Shown here in pieces: positions 16,316-25,204 of a DNA stretch of 64,000 bases. Position 1 is the stretch's first letter; each line of letters opens with the position of its first letter. The translations under genes and the position numbers were made by a program. Under the pieces are notes generated by a model. That model was not told the origin of the DNA. It saw only the letters and a list, made by a program, of their open reading frames with translations, and made no database searches. Source of the stretch: DASRDB01 sp035652815 (lineage in GTDB: Bacteria > Chloroflexota > Ktedonobacteria > Ktedonobacterales > Ktedonobacteraceae); NCBI GenBank assembly GCA_035652815.1, contig DASRDB010000012.1:334877-398876 (forward strand), written 5' to 3'.

Positions 16316-17191
16316 TCAAACTTTGATCAGATGCAGTACGTTTGTCAGCAACTCTGCTATCCCATGATAGGTGATGATAAGCAAGGCAAGCGGCACAAGG
16401 CTCACATGCACGTAGCGCCAGGCGCGAAAGATGCTGCATGCACGCTTCTGCTTTCGTAGAGACTGTGTTAGACGAGCATGCTCCCTCAGGGTTGCGTAAG
16501 CATAGCGAAAATCCACCTGCTCGTCCGGTGCAAGTTCAGGTATCTTGCTGAAGTACTTTCCCCCTTTTTCTAGAGCAAGGGTACAATATTCCTTGAAGGG
16601 CTGGGACTTTCCTGCGCTGCAACGTTCAACAATAGATTCCAACTCGTTGAGGCGACCTGTAATGGCCTTTGCGATGCCAACTCCATTCTTGCTGGCATCC
16701 TGGGCAATAATCCGGGCCTGCCACTTATCGAGGAGGCGACCAACAATACCACTGAACGCAATGAAGATGAGCGCGTAAAGGGAGGGCATACCCCAGTAGT
16801 GGGCGGTGAAGCAATTTTCTTGACCAGCGCAATCCCAGTGGAGAATGAAGCTGAAGCTGGCGTGCAGCAGGGCAAGCAATACTGAGGCGATGCCCAATGC
16901 CATATGCATCCACACCCAATTTTGTGCTTTCCACGGCAAGTTCCGCATGAATCGAGTGCGCAATGAGTAGGCTGCAGCCGCTAAAGTCATGATATAAGAC
17001 ATAACGCCGACGCGGAATATCCTATCGAACCAGGGTCCTGTGAACACAGGGGCCTTAAAAACTACTCCGTACAGGACGTAAAAGATGATGCAGTAAACGG
17101 CAGCGAATAAGAACCAGTAGAATGCTGCTTTTGAAGTAGGCGTATGTCGCCGCCGGGTTTTCAACACGGGTGAACTGGTATGAACCGCCAT
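16316..17191 (-). CDS. Polytopic membrane protein, probable b-type cytochrome partner of a redox operon
   Basis: The 291-residue protein has about five to six membrane segments: near residues 21-45, 58-78, 97-120 (VWMHMALGIASVLLALLHASF), 130-150 and 262-285 (YVHVSLVPLALLIITYHGIAEL). Histidines H99 and H113 and those in the last segment are placed as in ferric-reductase/b-cytochrome proteins, so haem binding is likely but not proven. It is the last gene of a three-gene operon: only 14 bp separate it from the upstream ferredoxin gene. It likely passes electrons from the iron-sulfur protein to a quinone or to the cell exterior. Confidence 0.7.
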   Translation of the reverse strand: MAVHTSSPVLKTRRRHTPTSKAAFYWFLFAAVYCIIFYVLYGVVFKAPVFTGPWFDRIFRVGVMSYIMTLAAAAYSLRTRFMRNLPWKAQNWVWMHMALGIASVLLALLHASFSFILHWDCAGQENCFTAHYWGMPSLYALIFIAFSGIVGRLLDKWQARIIAQDASKNGVGIAKAITGRLNELESIVERCSAGKSQPFKEYCTLALEKGGKYFSKIPELAPDEQVDFRYAYATLREHARLTQSLRKQKRACSIFRAWRYVHVSLVPLALLIITYHGIAELLTNVLHLIKV

Positions 17192-17205
17192 CTCATTCTC
17201 CTCAT

Positions 17206-19146
17206 TTATTGTGTGCGGTGCAAAAGGATTTCTTCTGTTGAGCCAAAAAATTGGGCAGGTTGGACACGGAAGGCGGCACCGGTAGGACAGGCCTGCACAC
17301 ATGCCTGGTTGTTGTATCCCACGCACAGATCACACTTGATCGCCAGCTTCTTGCGCATTTCGCCAGGGGCATCGAGCGGCTGCTCGCCATCCAGCGGCCC
17401 AGGAATGGCCCTGTTGCCGGGCAATAATTGTTTGCCCCGCTCTTTGCCCGCGCCTTTAGTAAAGAATTGCGTAAACCTTTCCCAGGTAGAGCGCTCCTGA
17501 GCTTCCTCAGCAAGGGAGACAATCGAAATGTTATCATAGGGACAGCGTTCAGCACAGATGCCACAACCGATACAGCTTTCGGTAATGTAGACCTCACCAC
17601 CCGGCATGCGGGCAATACCGGCCCGACTGCACAGCATGCACACCGGGTCCTGGCACTGGCGACAGGAGGTAGCAATGCTGATGTTGCCAACGATCATGCC
17701 CTTACGATTCATGCGCGAGCGCCCATGCCGCCGCTCGCAGGCTTCCTCACACTTATTGCATTGGACGCACTTATCCAGGTCAATGACCAGCACTTCTGTG
17801 CCTTCAACGACGCCATTACCAACCAGCGCTCGCAGCTCGGCACGCGCTTCAGCATCCGCAAATGATGTGGAGGAGGCGGTACGTAAGAAGTCCATCGGAC
17901 CAATAAAACTCTGAGCCGCCTCTGCCGATGCGCGATACGTGCGCAGGCGTGTGATAAATCGCTGGTTGACTTCAGGGTAGCGAGCGAGAATAGTACGTGT
18001 CACCTCGTGTGGAATCACAGCTACCTGAACGCGGTTAATGGCAGTAACGGTAACCGCCTCGCCATCACCGAGCAGGTCAAGTCCGCCTGCGAAGTAGTCT
18101 CCTCTTTGACGGTAGGCAATGATGCGCTCATCGCTTTTATTGCGACCGGTGCCCATCATGGTTTGACGTGCCACTTTCACAAAGCCTTCCATTATAATGT
18201 GCAGCGCCTCGCGCATCGGCTGGCCTGCATCGCTTTCAGTGAAGAGCTGCTCGCCGCGAGCATAGTCTTTGAACTGTATCTTACTGGCAAGCCAGCGTAG
18301 ATCATGATCTACAACCCCCTGGAAAATGGCCATGCTCTTCAAAACGGTTTCGATAGAGCGTTCATTGTTCAGGCGCGTGAAGTAGCTGCGCACTGCGGGA
18401 ACGATCTCCATCATGCGTTGTATGACTTGCTCCGGCACGTCCAGAACCACCGAGGCGGTCTGAGCGCGTGCGGTTGCGTTGCGCTGCTGGCCACTGAGCA
18501 TACCGCGTTCACCCATAAACTCGCCCCGGCGCACGATAGCGAGCGGCAAATCTTCCCCCTGCGTCCCGGTAGAGGAGATGAGAAAGCGCCCCTCCAGAAC
18601 AAGCAGAATATTGCGCCCATATTCGCCCTCGTGTAGTGCCACCGCTCCGGGCATAAACGTTAAAATCTTTGAGTTGGCGATAAAGTGCAACAGGTAGTTG
18701 TCCGGCACCTGTTGCGGGTCATTGAACATCGGCTGTTCACGCAGGCGGCTCAGCAGCAATGGTACATTCCAGCCGGGAGGCAGGTAATTCAGCACTCGAC
18801 TCATATCCACTGTGCCATTCCATGATATGCCCAGGCGCTGCTTGAGTGAGAGCATGAGCAGGTCGCGATGGTTATTGACAGGGCAGACCGGAACGCATGA
18901 GCCGCACATCACACATTGATCGGTAAATTTTGCTACGTGAGGTGCGATCTCATCGGAGATCGTAGCAAGATTGAGGTCGGCAATGTTGACCATTGAAGAC
19001 AAAGGTACCGGGCATGCTCTCATACAGCGGTCGCAGCCAATACACATATCTATTTCAAATTGCACCTCGTCCTCAGTCAGGGGAACAAGACCGGTACGAT
19101 GTTCAATGCCCACCACAAGGGGCTGTTTTGGAGAGCGAATTTGCAT
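17206..19146 (-). CDS. Iron-sulfur protein with two cyclic-nucleotide-binding domains
   Basis: The 646-residue protein begins with a 2[4Fe-4S] ferredoxin (C35-x2-C38-x2-C41-x3-C45 and C78-x2-C81-x2-C84-x3-C88). Two CRP/cNMP-type beta-barrels follow (about 150-265 and 275-405, with EGEYGRNILLVLEGRF and GEFMGERGMLSGQQRNATARA). It ends in a HybA/DmsB-like multi-cluster ferredoxin (about 455-640; CVQCNKCEEAC, CRQCQDPVC, CIGCGICAERCPYDNI, CDLCVGYNNQACVQACPTGA). It should carry electrons under control of a bound nucleotide or other small ligand. Start and stop are 9 and 14 bp from its operon partners. Confidence 0.85.
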   Translation of the reverse strand: MQIRSPKQPLVVGIEHRTGLVPLTEDEVQFEIDMCIGCDRCMRACPVPLSSMVNIADLNLATISDEIAPHVAKFTDQCVMCGSCVPVCPVNNHRDLLMLSLKQRLGISWNGTVDMSRVLNYLPPGWNVPLLLSRLREQPMFNDPQQVPDNYLLHFIANSKILTFMPGAVALHEGEYGRNILLVLEGRFLISSTGTQGEDLPLAIVRRGEFMGERGMLSGQQRNATARAQTASVVLDVPEQVIQRMMEIVPAVRSYFTRLNNERSIETVLKSMAIFQGVVDHDLRWLASKIQFKDYARGEQLFTESDAGQPMREALHIIMEGFVKVARQTMMGTGRNKSDERIIAYRQRGDYFAGGLDLLGDGEAVTVTAINRVQVAVIPHEVTRTILARYPEVNQRFITRLRTYRASAEAAQSFIGPMDFLRTASSTSFADAEARAELRALVGNGVVEGTEVLVIDLDKCVQCNKCEEACERRHGRSRMNRKGMIVGNISIATSCRQCQDPVCMLCSRAGIARMPGGEVYITESCIGCGICAERCPYDNISIVSLAEEAQERSTWERFTQFFTKGAGKERGKQLLPGNRAIPGPLDGEQPLDAPGEMRKKLAIKCDLCVGYNNQACVQACPTGAAFRVQPAQFFGSTEEILLHRTQ

Positions 19147-19155
19147 ACTACCTTC

Positions 19156-21051
19156 CTATAGTGGTATTCCACACCTGGGGCAGAAACGCGCCATACGGTT
19201 GCTTTTAGCGCCGCACCTGGGACAATCTTTGGATAAGGGAGGTATGGTTGCCTCTTGTTTATCAAGAGTCTGTCCTACCGGATTTATACGATCACTCCAA
19301 TCTACAAAGTAGAGCGAAACGTTCCCTATTGTGATCGTGTCGCCGTCGGAGAGCCGGTAAGGACTGCTGATCCGGGTGTGGTTGACCTGGATGCCGTTGC
19401 TACTGGCCAGATCATGTACATAGAAGCCATCCATGTCAGCAACGATCTCGGCATGTTTTCGTGAAACGGACATATCGGCAAGAACAATCTGGCTTCCCTT
19501 GTCGCGTCCAAGCACATAACGTTTTCCCTGTTCCAGTAAAAACGTCTCGGGTTTTCCTGGCAGCAAAGCAATGAGCGTAGGCGTGTTTTTTGGAACAGCA
19601 ATACTGGGGATAGCCCCTGTCCCTATGGGTTGGGTAGGTGCAAGAGGTTCTTCCGGTCCTGGTTTGCGCAGAAGGACAGAAGTTGATCCATCGACTTGCC
19701 GTATTTGAGCAGAACTACTTCCCACACCGGCGTAAGCAACTTTTTTGACAGCCACAGCTTCTTTTCTACTGACTCCCAAAATAGGTCCCGGCACGCCCTG
19801 CCTGTCGAGCCATTCACTGAACTTGAAATCAGGGGCGAAGAGGCGTGAAGCGACAGGAGAGAGATCCACAGCGGCGTCAACGGCGCGCTTGAAGGTAAGC
19901 ACATGTTTGCGATCTCCTAACGCAAGCATGCCAACGGCTATACCGTCTTTAAGAACAGCCTTCTGATAGGTGCGCGCCAGTGGGTCGGCGACGATTTCTT
20001 GGTAGCCTTTCCCGTTCTGGGGCACATTCGTGATGCCAACAGAGGCGAAGTCAAGCCCATACATGAAAGTAGCATTATAAAAGTTGCCGAAGCGGAGTTG
20101 CTGCCTGGCATCCAGGAGGTCGAGCATGCTATAAGCAGCGGCGCGAGCCTGTTGTATCGATGGGTACCACTGTCCAGGCAGGCGCGTTCGGCCTGTTAGC
20201 GGATCAGTAGTCTCAATCAGGTCGCCCGCCGCGTAGATATCGGGCACATTTGTGCGCATGGCAGCATCAACTTTTACGCCGCGCCCGCAAGCGATACCGG
20301 CGCTTTGAACAAAGTCGATGTTCGGCTCGATACCGATGCCAAGTAAGACCATTTCACAGGGGATATGCGCTCCGGTTGTGGTAATGACGCCGCTCACCTG
20401 GCCATTGCGGCCCACAATTTCAAGCACTTCCTGCTCGTAACGGATATCAACGCCATCATGTTTCTCCTGCTGAAGCACAAGGTCAGAGGCGGTAGCGTCA
20501 AGCACATCTGACCAGAGAGCGCGGCGGTGAAGCAGGTGAGTCACCTGAAAGCCGCGATGGCGGAGCGTTTCGATAGACTCCAGAGCCAGAGTACCACCGC
20601 CAACTACCACAACGCGACGCACAGAATTGAGGCGCTGCAGGACCTTTTGATAGTCGGCAACAGTACGCAAGCTGCTGACTCCTGTCAAATCACTTCCTGA
20701 ACAGGTAAGCGTCCTGGAGCGTGCCCCATGGGCCAGTAATAGCCGGGAATAACCTATCGTCTTTCCACTACGCAACTGCACGCAGTGCCGCCCTACCTGT
20801 ATCCCTACGACTCTGTCATGCAAGAAACCTATACGGCGATTCTGATAAAAGCTGATCGGCCTGGCCCACAGCTTGTCCTCTCGTATCTTCCCTCCGAGGT
20901 AATCCTTCAACGCGGGACGATAGTAGACAGGAAAAGGATCATCAGCCACGACGGTGATCTCTGCCGCAGCGTCTTCGTTGCGTAAGACTTCTGCGGCTGT
21001 CACGCCAGCGATGCCATTGCCAATAATGAGGTAGGACTGTCTCTCCGCCAT
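19156..21051 (-). CDS. FAD/NAD(P)-dependent oxidoreductase with FHA domain and zinc ribbon
   Basis: The 631-residue protein begins with a pyridine-nucleotide-disulphide oxidoreductase module: the FAD fold with GNGIAG at 11-16, the NAD fold with VVVVGGGTLALE near 148, and IYAAGDLIETT near 285. The NirB-like form continues to about 430. A linker leads to an FHA phosphothreonine-binding domain (about 515-585; GRDKGSQI, MSVSRKHAEI, SSNGIQVN), and the tail is a double CPRCG zinc ribbon. It is the first gene of the redox operon and probably feeds NAD(P)H electrons to the adjacent ferredoxin. The FHA suggests control by Ser/Thr kinases. Confidence 0.88.
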   Translation of the reverse strand: MAERQSYLIIGNGIAGVTAAEVLRNEDAAAEITVVADDPFPVYYRPALKDYLGGKIREDKLWARPISFYQNRRIGFLHDRVVGIQVGRHCVQLRSGKTIGYSRLLLAHGARSRTLTCSGSDLTGVSSLRTVADYQKVLQRLNSVRRVVVVGGGTLALESIETLRHRGFQVTHLLHRRALWSDVLDATASDLVLQQEKHDGVDIRYEQEVLEIVGRNGQVSGVITTTGAHIPCEMVLLGIGIEPNIDFVQSAGIACGRGVKVDAAMRTNVPDIYAAGDLIETTDPLTGRTRLPGQWYPSIQQARAAAYSMLDLLDARQQLRFGNFYNATFMYGLDFASVGITNVPQNGKGYQEIVADPLARTYQKAVLKDGIAVGMLALGDRKHVLTFKRAVDAAVDLSPVASRLFAPDFKFSEWLDRQGVPGPILGVSRKEAVAVKKVAYAGVGSSSAQIRQVDGSTSVLLRKPGPEEPLAPTQPIGTGAIPSIAVPKNTPTLIALLPGKPETFLLEQGKRYVLGRDKGSQIVLADMSVSRKHAEIVADMDGFYVHDLASSNGIQVNHTRISSPYRLSDGDTITIGNVSLYFVDWSDRINPVGQTLDKQEATIPPLSKDCPRCGAKSNRMARFCPRCGIPL

Positions 21052-21086
21052 CTTGCCTCTCTCTACCGGGATCTAAAGCTGTTTGC

Positions 21087-21120
21087 CCTGGGAATGTTGC
21101 TCTTAAAAAAACTTCCCAGG
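21087..21120. repeat. Inverted repeat in the leader of the redox operon
   Basis: CCTGGGAA (21087-21094) and TTCCCAGG (21113-21120) form an 8-bp inverted repeat with an 18-bp spacer, about 35-70 bp before the oxidoreductase start. It could be an operator or a leader hairpin. Confidence 0.4.
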
Positions 21121-21236
21121 TTTGCTACAAGCAGTTCATTCTTCAGACGCTGGGAGTAAGAGTTTTTCAGTACTGATTGAGCAGAAATGCTGATCTAAGC
21201 AGGCAATGGCATTGCCATGAAAAAGTCCTGCTCGCC

Positions 21237-21322
21237 TGTCATCCTGAGCGCAGCGAAGGATCTGGCGTGCCGAACGATGCGTGTGTCGAGGCCGCAGATC
21301 CTTCGCTGCGCTCAGGATGACA
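21237..21322. repeat. Palindromic repeat family B
   Basis: Arms beginning TGTCATCCTGAGCGCAGCGA and ending with the complement form a 27-bp stem around a 32-bp variable loop. Other copies are at 23625-23712, 38108-38192, 39331-39415 and 43771-43855. All are intergenic. Confidence 0.85.
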
Positions 21323-21371
21323 GGTGGGGCAGGTGTGTAATGGCATACGAAAAGCGGCGCTGGTATGGCCT

Positions 21372-21818
21372 TTACAACTGTTCGCTATCCAGCCAGATAG
21401 TGACAGGACCCGAATTCACCAGTTCGACCTGCATAGAGGCACCAAAGACGCCGCCCGCGACTTTTAAGCCATGCGCAGCAATGGCCTCTTGAAAACGCTC
21501 CACAAGTGGCTGAGCGAGAGACGGGGGCGCAGCATCAGTAAAGCTGGGGCGGCGTCCCTTGCGGACATCTGCGTAGAGAGTGAATTGTGAGACGACTAAG
21601 GCTTCTCCCCCGATATCCAGCAGCGAGCGGTTCATTTTGCTCGCTTCATCCTCGAAGATGCGCAAATAGACAATCTTTTCGGCCAGCGTTTTGGCCTGGG
21701 CCTCGCTATCTCCATGCCCGACACCGAGCAGGATGAGCAGCCCAGGACCAATCTCGCCCACGATTTCGTTTTCGACGGTGACGCTTGCGCGGCTGACGCG
21801 CTGTAGTAACGCTCTCAT
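21372..21818 (-). CDS. dtd: D-aminoacyl-tRNA deacylase
   Basis: The 148-residue protein fits DTD across its length: MRALLQRVSRASVTV start, the catalytic SQFTLYADVRKGRRPSF motif near residues 78-94, and the cis-Gly-Pro motif NSGPVTIWLDSE at the C-terminus. It removes D-amino acids and glycine from mischarged tRNA in the cytoplasm. It stands alone between a family B repeat and a kinase-like gene. Confidence 0.96.
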   Translation of the reverse strand: MRALLQRVSRASVTVENEIVGEIGPGLLILLGVGHGDSEAQAKTLAEKIVYLRIFEDEASKMNRSLLDIGGEALVVSQFTLYADVRKGRRPSFTDAAPPSLAQPLVERFQEAIAAHGLKVAGGVFGASMQVELVNSGPVTIWLDSEQL

Positions 21819-21929
21819 TATCTCGTCCTACAACTTTGTGTTTCCTCAAAGTGTAGCACCGGCAAAGGAGTAAAGACAATGGGAGATCAGTGATTATTGA
21901 AGAATTCAATCAGCACGGGAGCAAGAGAA

Positions 21930-22580
21930 TCATTTGAGAGCTATCAATATGCGCTCAAAAAGGTCACTCCATGGTCGTGCAGGTACAGTAAGAGCGCCCA
22001 CACGTTCAGCTTCGCGGTGGAGCCATTGTCCGTAGAGCCAACTCACCTGCGCACGCTTTTCTTGCAGACCGTGTTCGGGTTCACGCTGTAAAAAATTGTG
22101 ACGGAATTGTTCTTCACTTTCTTCATACAGGAAGAGCATTCGGATCTGGCTCTGGATCGAGCTTTCTGCAAAAGAAGTGGCGAGCGTGGGGAGGATGAAA
22201 TCCCCTTCCAAAACAAGAGGCGCTCGGCTCTCAATGTGATTGGCAATCACTGCTTCCAAAGCAGGGGCCATCACCTGGCCAACTGCGATGGTAAGTTTGA
22301 CAATCTCCTCTGCTGGCAGGTTTCTAGCTTCGGGATGGGTACGCCAATAGTGTAAAACGGGCTGCTCTGCAGGAGTGGTCATGCGTTCGAGGATCACCTG
22401 GAAATCGTCAACTTCCGTGATACCAATCTTGAAGTGATGAGCCAACCGGTAACTGACACTGGTTTTCCCAACTCCAGAAGGGCCTCCGAGCAAAAGAACC
22501 TGCCATGAACGGTAGGGAATGTCATTGTCCAACAGGCCTGATTTCCTTCTATTTTGATGAGTGCAAGGAAACTGTACCAC
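21930..22580 (-). CDS. P-loop kinase-like protein (2-phosphoglycerate kinase/zeta-like)
   Basis: The protein is at most 216 residues with a GTG start at 22580. A TTG at 22532 preceded by AGAAGGAA is an equally good start. Walker A is GGPSGVGKTS near residue 32. An aspartate pair ITEVDDFQVILERM follows, and APLVLEGDFILPTLA near 128 holds the probable Walker B. A lid with arginines (REPEHGLQEKRAQ) comes near 175. It likely phosphorylates a small molecule; no substrate can be named. Confidence 0.65.
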   Translation of the reverse strand: MVQFPCTHQNRRKSGLLDNDIPYRSWQVLLLGGPSGVGKTSVSYRLAHHFKIGITEVDDFQVILERMTTPAEQPVLHYWRTHPEARNLPAEEIVKLTIAVGQVMAPALEAVIANHIESRAPLVLEGDFILPTLATSFAESSIQSQIRMLFLYEESEEQFRHNFLQREPEHGLQEKRAQVSWLYGQWLHREAERVGALTVPARPWSDLFERILIALK

Positions 22581-22652
22581 ATCACGAGTGAGAAAGGCAA
22601 TGGGATCTCTTCCTGAAAGACCTTCTGTGTCCCTTTTCCCATGGCTTTTCGC

Positions 22653-23039
22653 TCAGGCTCCTTGTTCAGCCCTGGCCTCCTCTGCGGGGATTCTCTCGGC
22701 AAAGAGAAGAAGGTTTCTAAAGGGATCGCACACGAAAAACTCTTTTAGCCCCCATGGCCTGGCCTCCAGGGGGGACTGAACGGCATGGGTTGGCAGATAC
22801 TGTTGATACAGCTCCTCGATATTGGTCACACCAATCCAGCACACGGAGCGGCCTTTCGGAGGGTCTGGCGAGTAATTCAGGTGCAAATCGATTCCGTCTC
22901 GGGAGACGATAGCGAATGTCTCGTCCCTGTACGTGGTTTGAAAGCCGAGGCGTCCATAGAAGGCCAGCGCCTGCTCCATGTCCTGACAGACAAAGCGGGG
23001 GGCAATCGAGACGAAGGTAGGTCGGTTCATCGGTGACAT
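22653..23039 (-). CDS. VOC (glyoxalase/bleomycin-resistance) family protein
   Basis: The 128-residue protein has the paired beta-alpha-beta VOC pattern: VSIAPRFVCQDMEQALAFYGRLGFQTTYRDETFAIVSRDGIDLHLNY split by a short linker, then WGLKEFFVCDPFRNLLLFAER at the C-terminus. Such proteins bind or modify hydrophobic drugs or act as dioxygenases. This subgroup resembles bleomycin-binding proteins, but the substrate is not known. The stop of this gene is 73 bp from the kinase-like gene. Confidence 0.88.
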   Translation of the reverse strand: MSPMNRPTFVSIAPRFVCQDMEQALAFYGRLGFQTTYRDETFAIVSRDGIDLHLNYSPDPPKGRSVCWIGVTNIEELYQQYLPTHAVQSPLEARPWGLKEFFVCDPFRNLLLFAERIPAEEARAEQGA

Positions 23040-23057
23040 AGGCTGGTTTTCCTTTTT

Positions 23058-23567
23058 TCAGGGTTTTGGAAACGACGTCTGCACCGCCACTGCAATCGCA
23101 ATCGAGAACTCTTTCAGGTCGGCAATGCTGACGTCAAAGGCGCTGAGTCCGAGCAGTTCAGCGCGGCGTCTGGCGTTGCCATGCAGGGTGACGGTGGGGC
23201 GACCGCTGCGCAGTTGGACGACTTCCATTTCACGCCACGCAACACCATGCAAGCCCGTTCCCAGAGCTTTGCTGATGGCCTCTTTGGCAGCGAAACGGCC
23301 CGCGAGGCGCGTATCCTTGCCGCGACATTGCAGGACTTCGCGTTCGGTGTACACGCGCTTCAGGAAGCGCTCGCCGTGTCGCTCGTAGACCTTGCGCACG
23401 CGCTCCACCTCGATGATGTCGATGCCGACTGCCACATTGACCCCTTCCGGTGTGCGCAAAGGGGCGGGAAGTCCCGCGATGCCCGCCGGGCCAAACAGCC
23501 AATCAGGTATTGGCACGTCCGGGCGGCGTACCAGCGGCGTGAAGATCAAAGGCGTATCGTCATCCAT
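23058..23567 (-). CDS. acpS: Holo-[acyl-carrier-protein] synthase
   Basis: The 169-residue protein carries the AcpS signatures GIDIIEVERVRKVYERHGERFL near residue 47 (magnesium-binding aspartate) and RLAGRFAAKEAISKALGTG near 88 (catalytic glutamate and lysines). It transfers phosphopantetheine from CoA to acyl carrier protein. The start ATG 23567 has AAAGGA upstream; the open frame beyond it is just a translated family B repeat. About 40 extra N-terminal residues compared with typical AcpS are unexplained. Confidence 0.93.
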   Translation of the reverse strand: MDDDTPLIFTPLVRRPDVPIPDWLFGPAGIAGLPAPLRTPEGVNVAVGIDIIEVERVRKVYERHGERFLKRVYTEREVLQCRGKDTRLAGRFAAKEAISKALGTGLHGVAWREMEVVQLRSGRPTVTLHGNARRRAELLGLSAFDVSIADLKEFSIAIAVAVQTSFPKP

Positions 23568-23624
23568 TGCTGTTTCCTTTGGTTTCTGTAGGGATGCAAT
23601 TATGAATTTTTGTCTATCCAAACA

Positions 23625-23712
23625 TGTCATCCTGAGCGCAGCGAAGGATCTCGTGCGCCAACCGACCCATGTGCCAGCGCGCACGAGATCCTTCGCTGCG
23701 CTCAGGATGACA
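23625..23712. repeat. Palindromic repeat family B
   Basis: A second copy of the TGTCATCCTGAGCGC/GCGCTCAGGATGACA stem, here with loop TCGTGCGCC...GCGCACGAGA that extends the pairing. The left flank TGTAGGGATGCAATTATGAA recurs with one change before the copy at 39331. It lies between ugd and acpS. Confidence 0.85.
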
Positions 23713-23732
23713 GGGCTACCTTTGCCATTCTT

Positions 23733-25133
23733 TTATTTTCCTTCTGCCTCACCAGGCAGTGTCTGCGTGGTGGTGCTGTCACCTGCGGGTAGCACGGACG
23801 GAGCCGGGCCGGTACCACGACCCATGCCGCGATAGATGAAGCCGAGGCGGTTCATTTCACCCACTTCGTAGATGTTGCGCCCGTCGATCAGGACGGGGCG
23901 GCGCATCAGGCTGCGAATCTGCATCATGTCCAACGATTTGAATTCGTTCCACTCGGTGACGATAACCAGCGCATCGACGCCTTCTGCGACCTCGTAGGGG
24001 TCCTGGCAGAAATGCACCTGCTCCATGCGCACGCCCTCGCGCTCCAGGGCTTCGCGTCCGGTTTGCATGGCGACGGGGTCGTAGACCTGCACCTCGGCTC
24101 CCTGGCTTGTCACCCAGCGAATGATATCGATGGATGCCGCCTCGCGCATGTCGTCGGTATTCGGCTTGAATGCCAGACCTAGAATGCCAATGGTCGTGCC
24201 GCGCAGCGAACCAAGAATCGAGGTCAGCTTATTGACCACCAGGCGACGCTGGTCGTGGTTGATCTCCATCACAGCGCGCAGCAATTGCGGGTGCAGGCCT
24301 GCTTCGTCGGCCATGTAGGTCAGGGCGCGGACGTCCTTCGGAAAGCAGGAACCCCCGAACCCGAGGCCAGCATCCAGGAAGGCGCGCCCGATGCGTTTGT
24401 CATAGCCCATGCCTGCCGCGACCTCTTTCACGTCCGCTCCCAGCCGCTCGCAGATTTGCGCGATCTCGTTGATGAACGAAATCTTGGTGGCGAGGAAGGC
24501 GTTCGAGGCATACTTAATCATCTCTGCCGTGTAGAGGTCGGTAATGACGATGGGCGCGCGCAGGGGCAGATAGAGCGTGGCGACTTTGCGCGCTGCCTCT
24601 TCATCAGACGAACCCAGCACCACGCGGTCGGGACTCTGGAAATCCTGGATGGCCGAGCCTTCGCGCAGGAACTCAGGGTTGGAGACGACGGCGAAGGGCA
24701 CATCCGGGCGGCGCAGGTTCTTGCGCACGATGCGCGTCACCACGTCGCCACTGCCGACGGGAACCGTACTCTTGTTGATAATGATGGCGTAGTGGTCAAG
24801 TTCCTCGGCGATGCTGCGGGCCGCGCTCTCCACGTAGCGCATATCGGCTCCGCCCTGGTTGTTGCTGGTGGGAGTGTTGACGGCGATAAAAATAAAATCG
24901 GCGTTGTCCAGGCCTTCGCTGTAGCTGGTTGTGAAGTGCAGGCGACCGGCACGCACGTTGCGCTTCACCATTTCTTCCAGTCCTGGTTCGTAAATCGGCA
25001 GGATGCCCTCGTGTAAGCGGTCAATTTTCTCTTTTACAATATCCACGCAGGTAACGCGGTTGCCCATATCGGCGAAACAGGTGCCAGTCACCAGGCCCAC
25101 GTACCCTGTACCTATAACACAAATGGTTGCCAA
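23733..25133 (-). CDS. ugd: UDP-glucose 6-dehydrogenase
   Basis: The 466-residue protein has the NAD-binding start ICVIGTGYVGLVTGTCFADMG. It also has VNTPTSNNQGGADMRYVES near 88, the active-site cysteine in GLGFGGSCFPKDV near 262, and LGLAFKPNTDDMREAAS near 320. It oxidises UDP-glucose to UDP-glucuronate for cell-surface or exopolysaccharide synthesis. The start is TTG with GAGGAG seven bases upstream. About 25 extra C-terminal residues are proline/threonine-rich. No other polysaccharide genes lie beside it. Confidence 0.94.
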   Translation of the reverse strand: MATICVIGTGYVGLVTGTCFADMGNRVTCVDIVKEKIDRLHEGILPIYEPGLEEMVKRNVRAGRLHFTTSYSEGLDNADFIFIAVNTPTSNNQGGADMRYVESAARSIAEELDHYAIIINKSTVPVGSGDVVTRIVRKNLRRPDVPFAVVSNPEFLREGSAIQDFQSPDRVVLGSSDEEAARKVATLYLPLRAPIVITDLYTAEMIKYASNAFLATKISFINEIAQICERLGADVKEVAAGMGYDKRIGRAFLDAGLGFGGSCFPKDVRALTYMADEAGLHPQLLRAVMEINHDQRRLVVNKLTSILGSLRGTTIGILGLAFKPNTDDMREAASIDIIRWVTSQGAEVQVYDPVAMQTGREALEREGVRMEQVHFCQDPYEVAEGVDALVIVTEWNEFKSLDMMQIRSLMRRPVLIDGRNIYEVGEMNRLGFIYRGMGRGTGPAPSVLPAGDSTTTQTLPGEAEGK

Positions 25134-25204
25134 TATACTGCTCCTCTACATACATACCTGTTTGTCCCGGCGCTTTGCTATTATGGGACGAGTACAGGAA
25201 GATG

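Noticed and set aside
24255..25016. 253-codon forward frame opposite ugd
   Set aside because: It overlaps the UDP-glucose dehydrogenase gene fully, and its protein has no recognisable motif.
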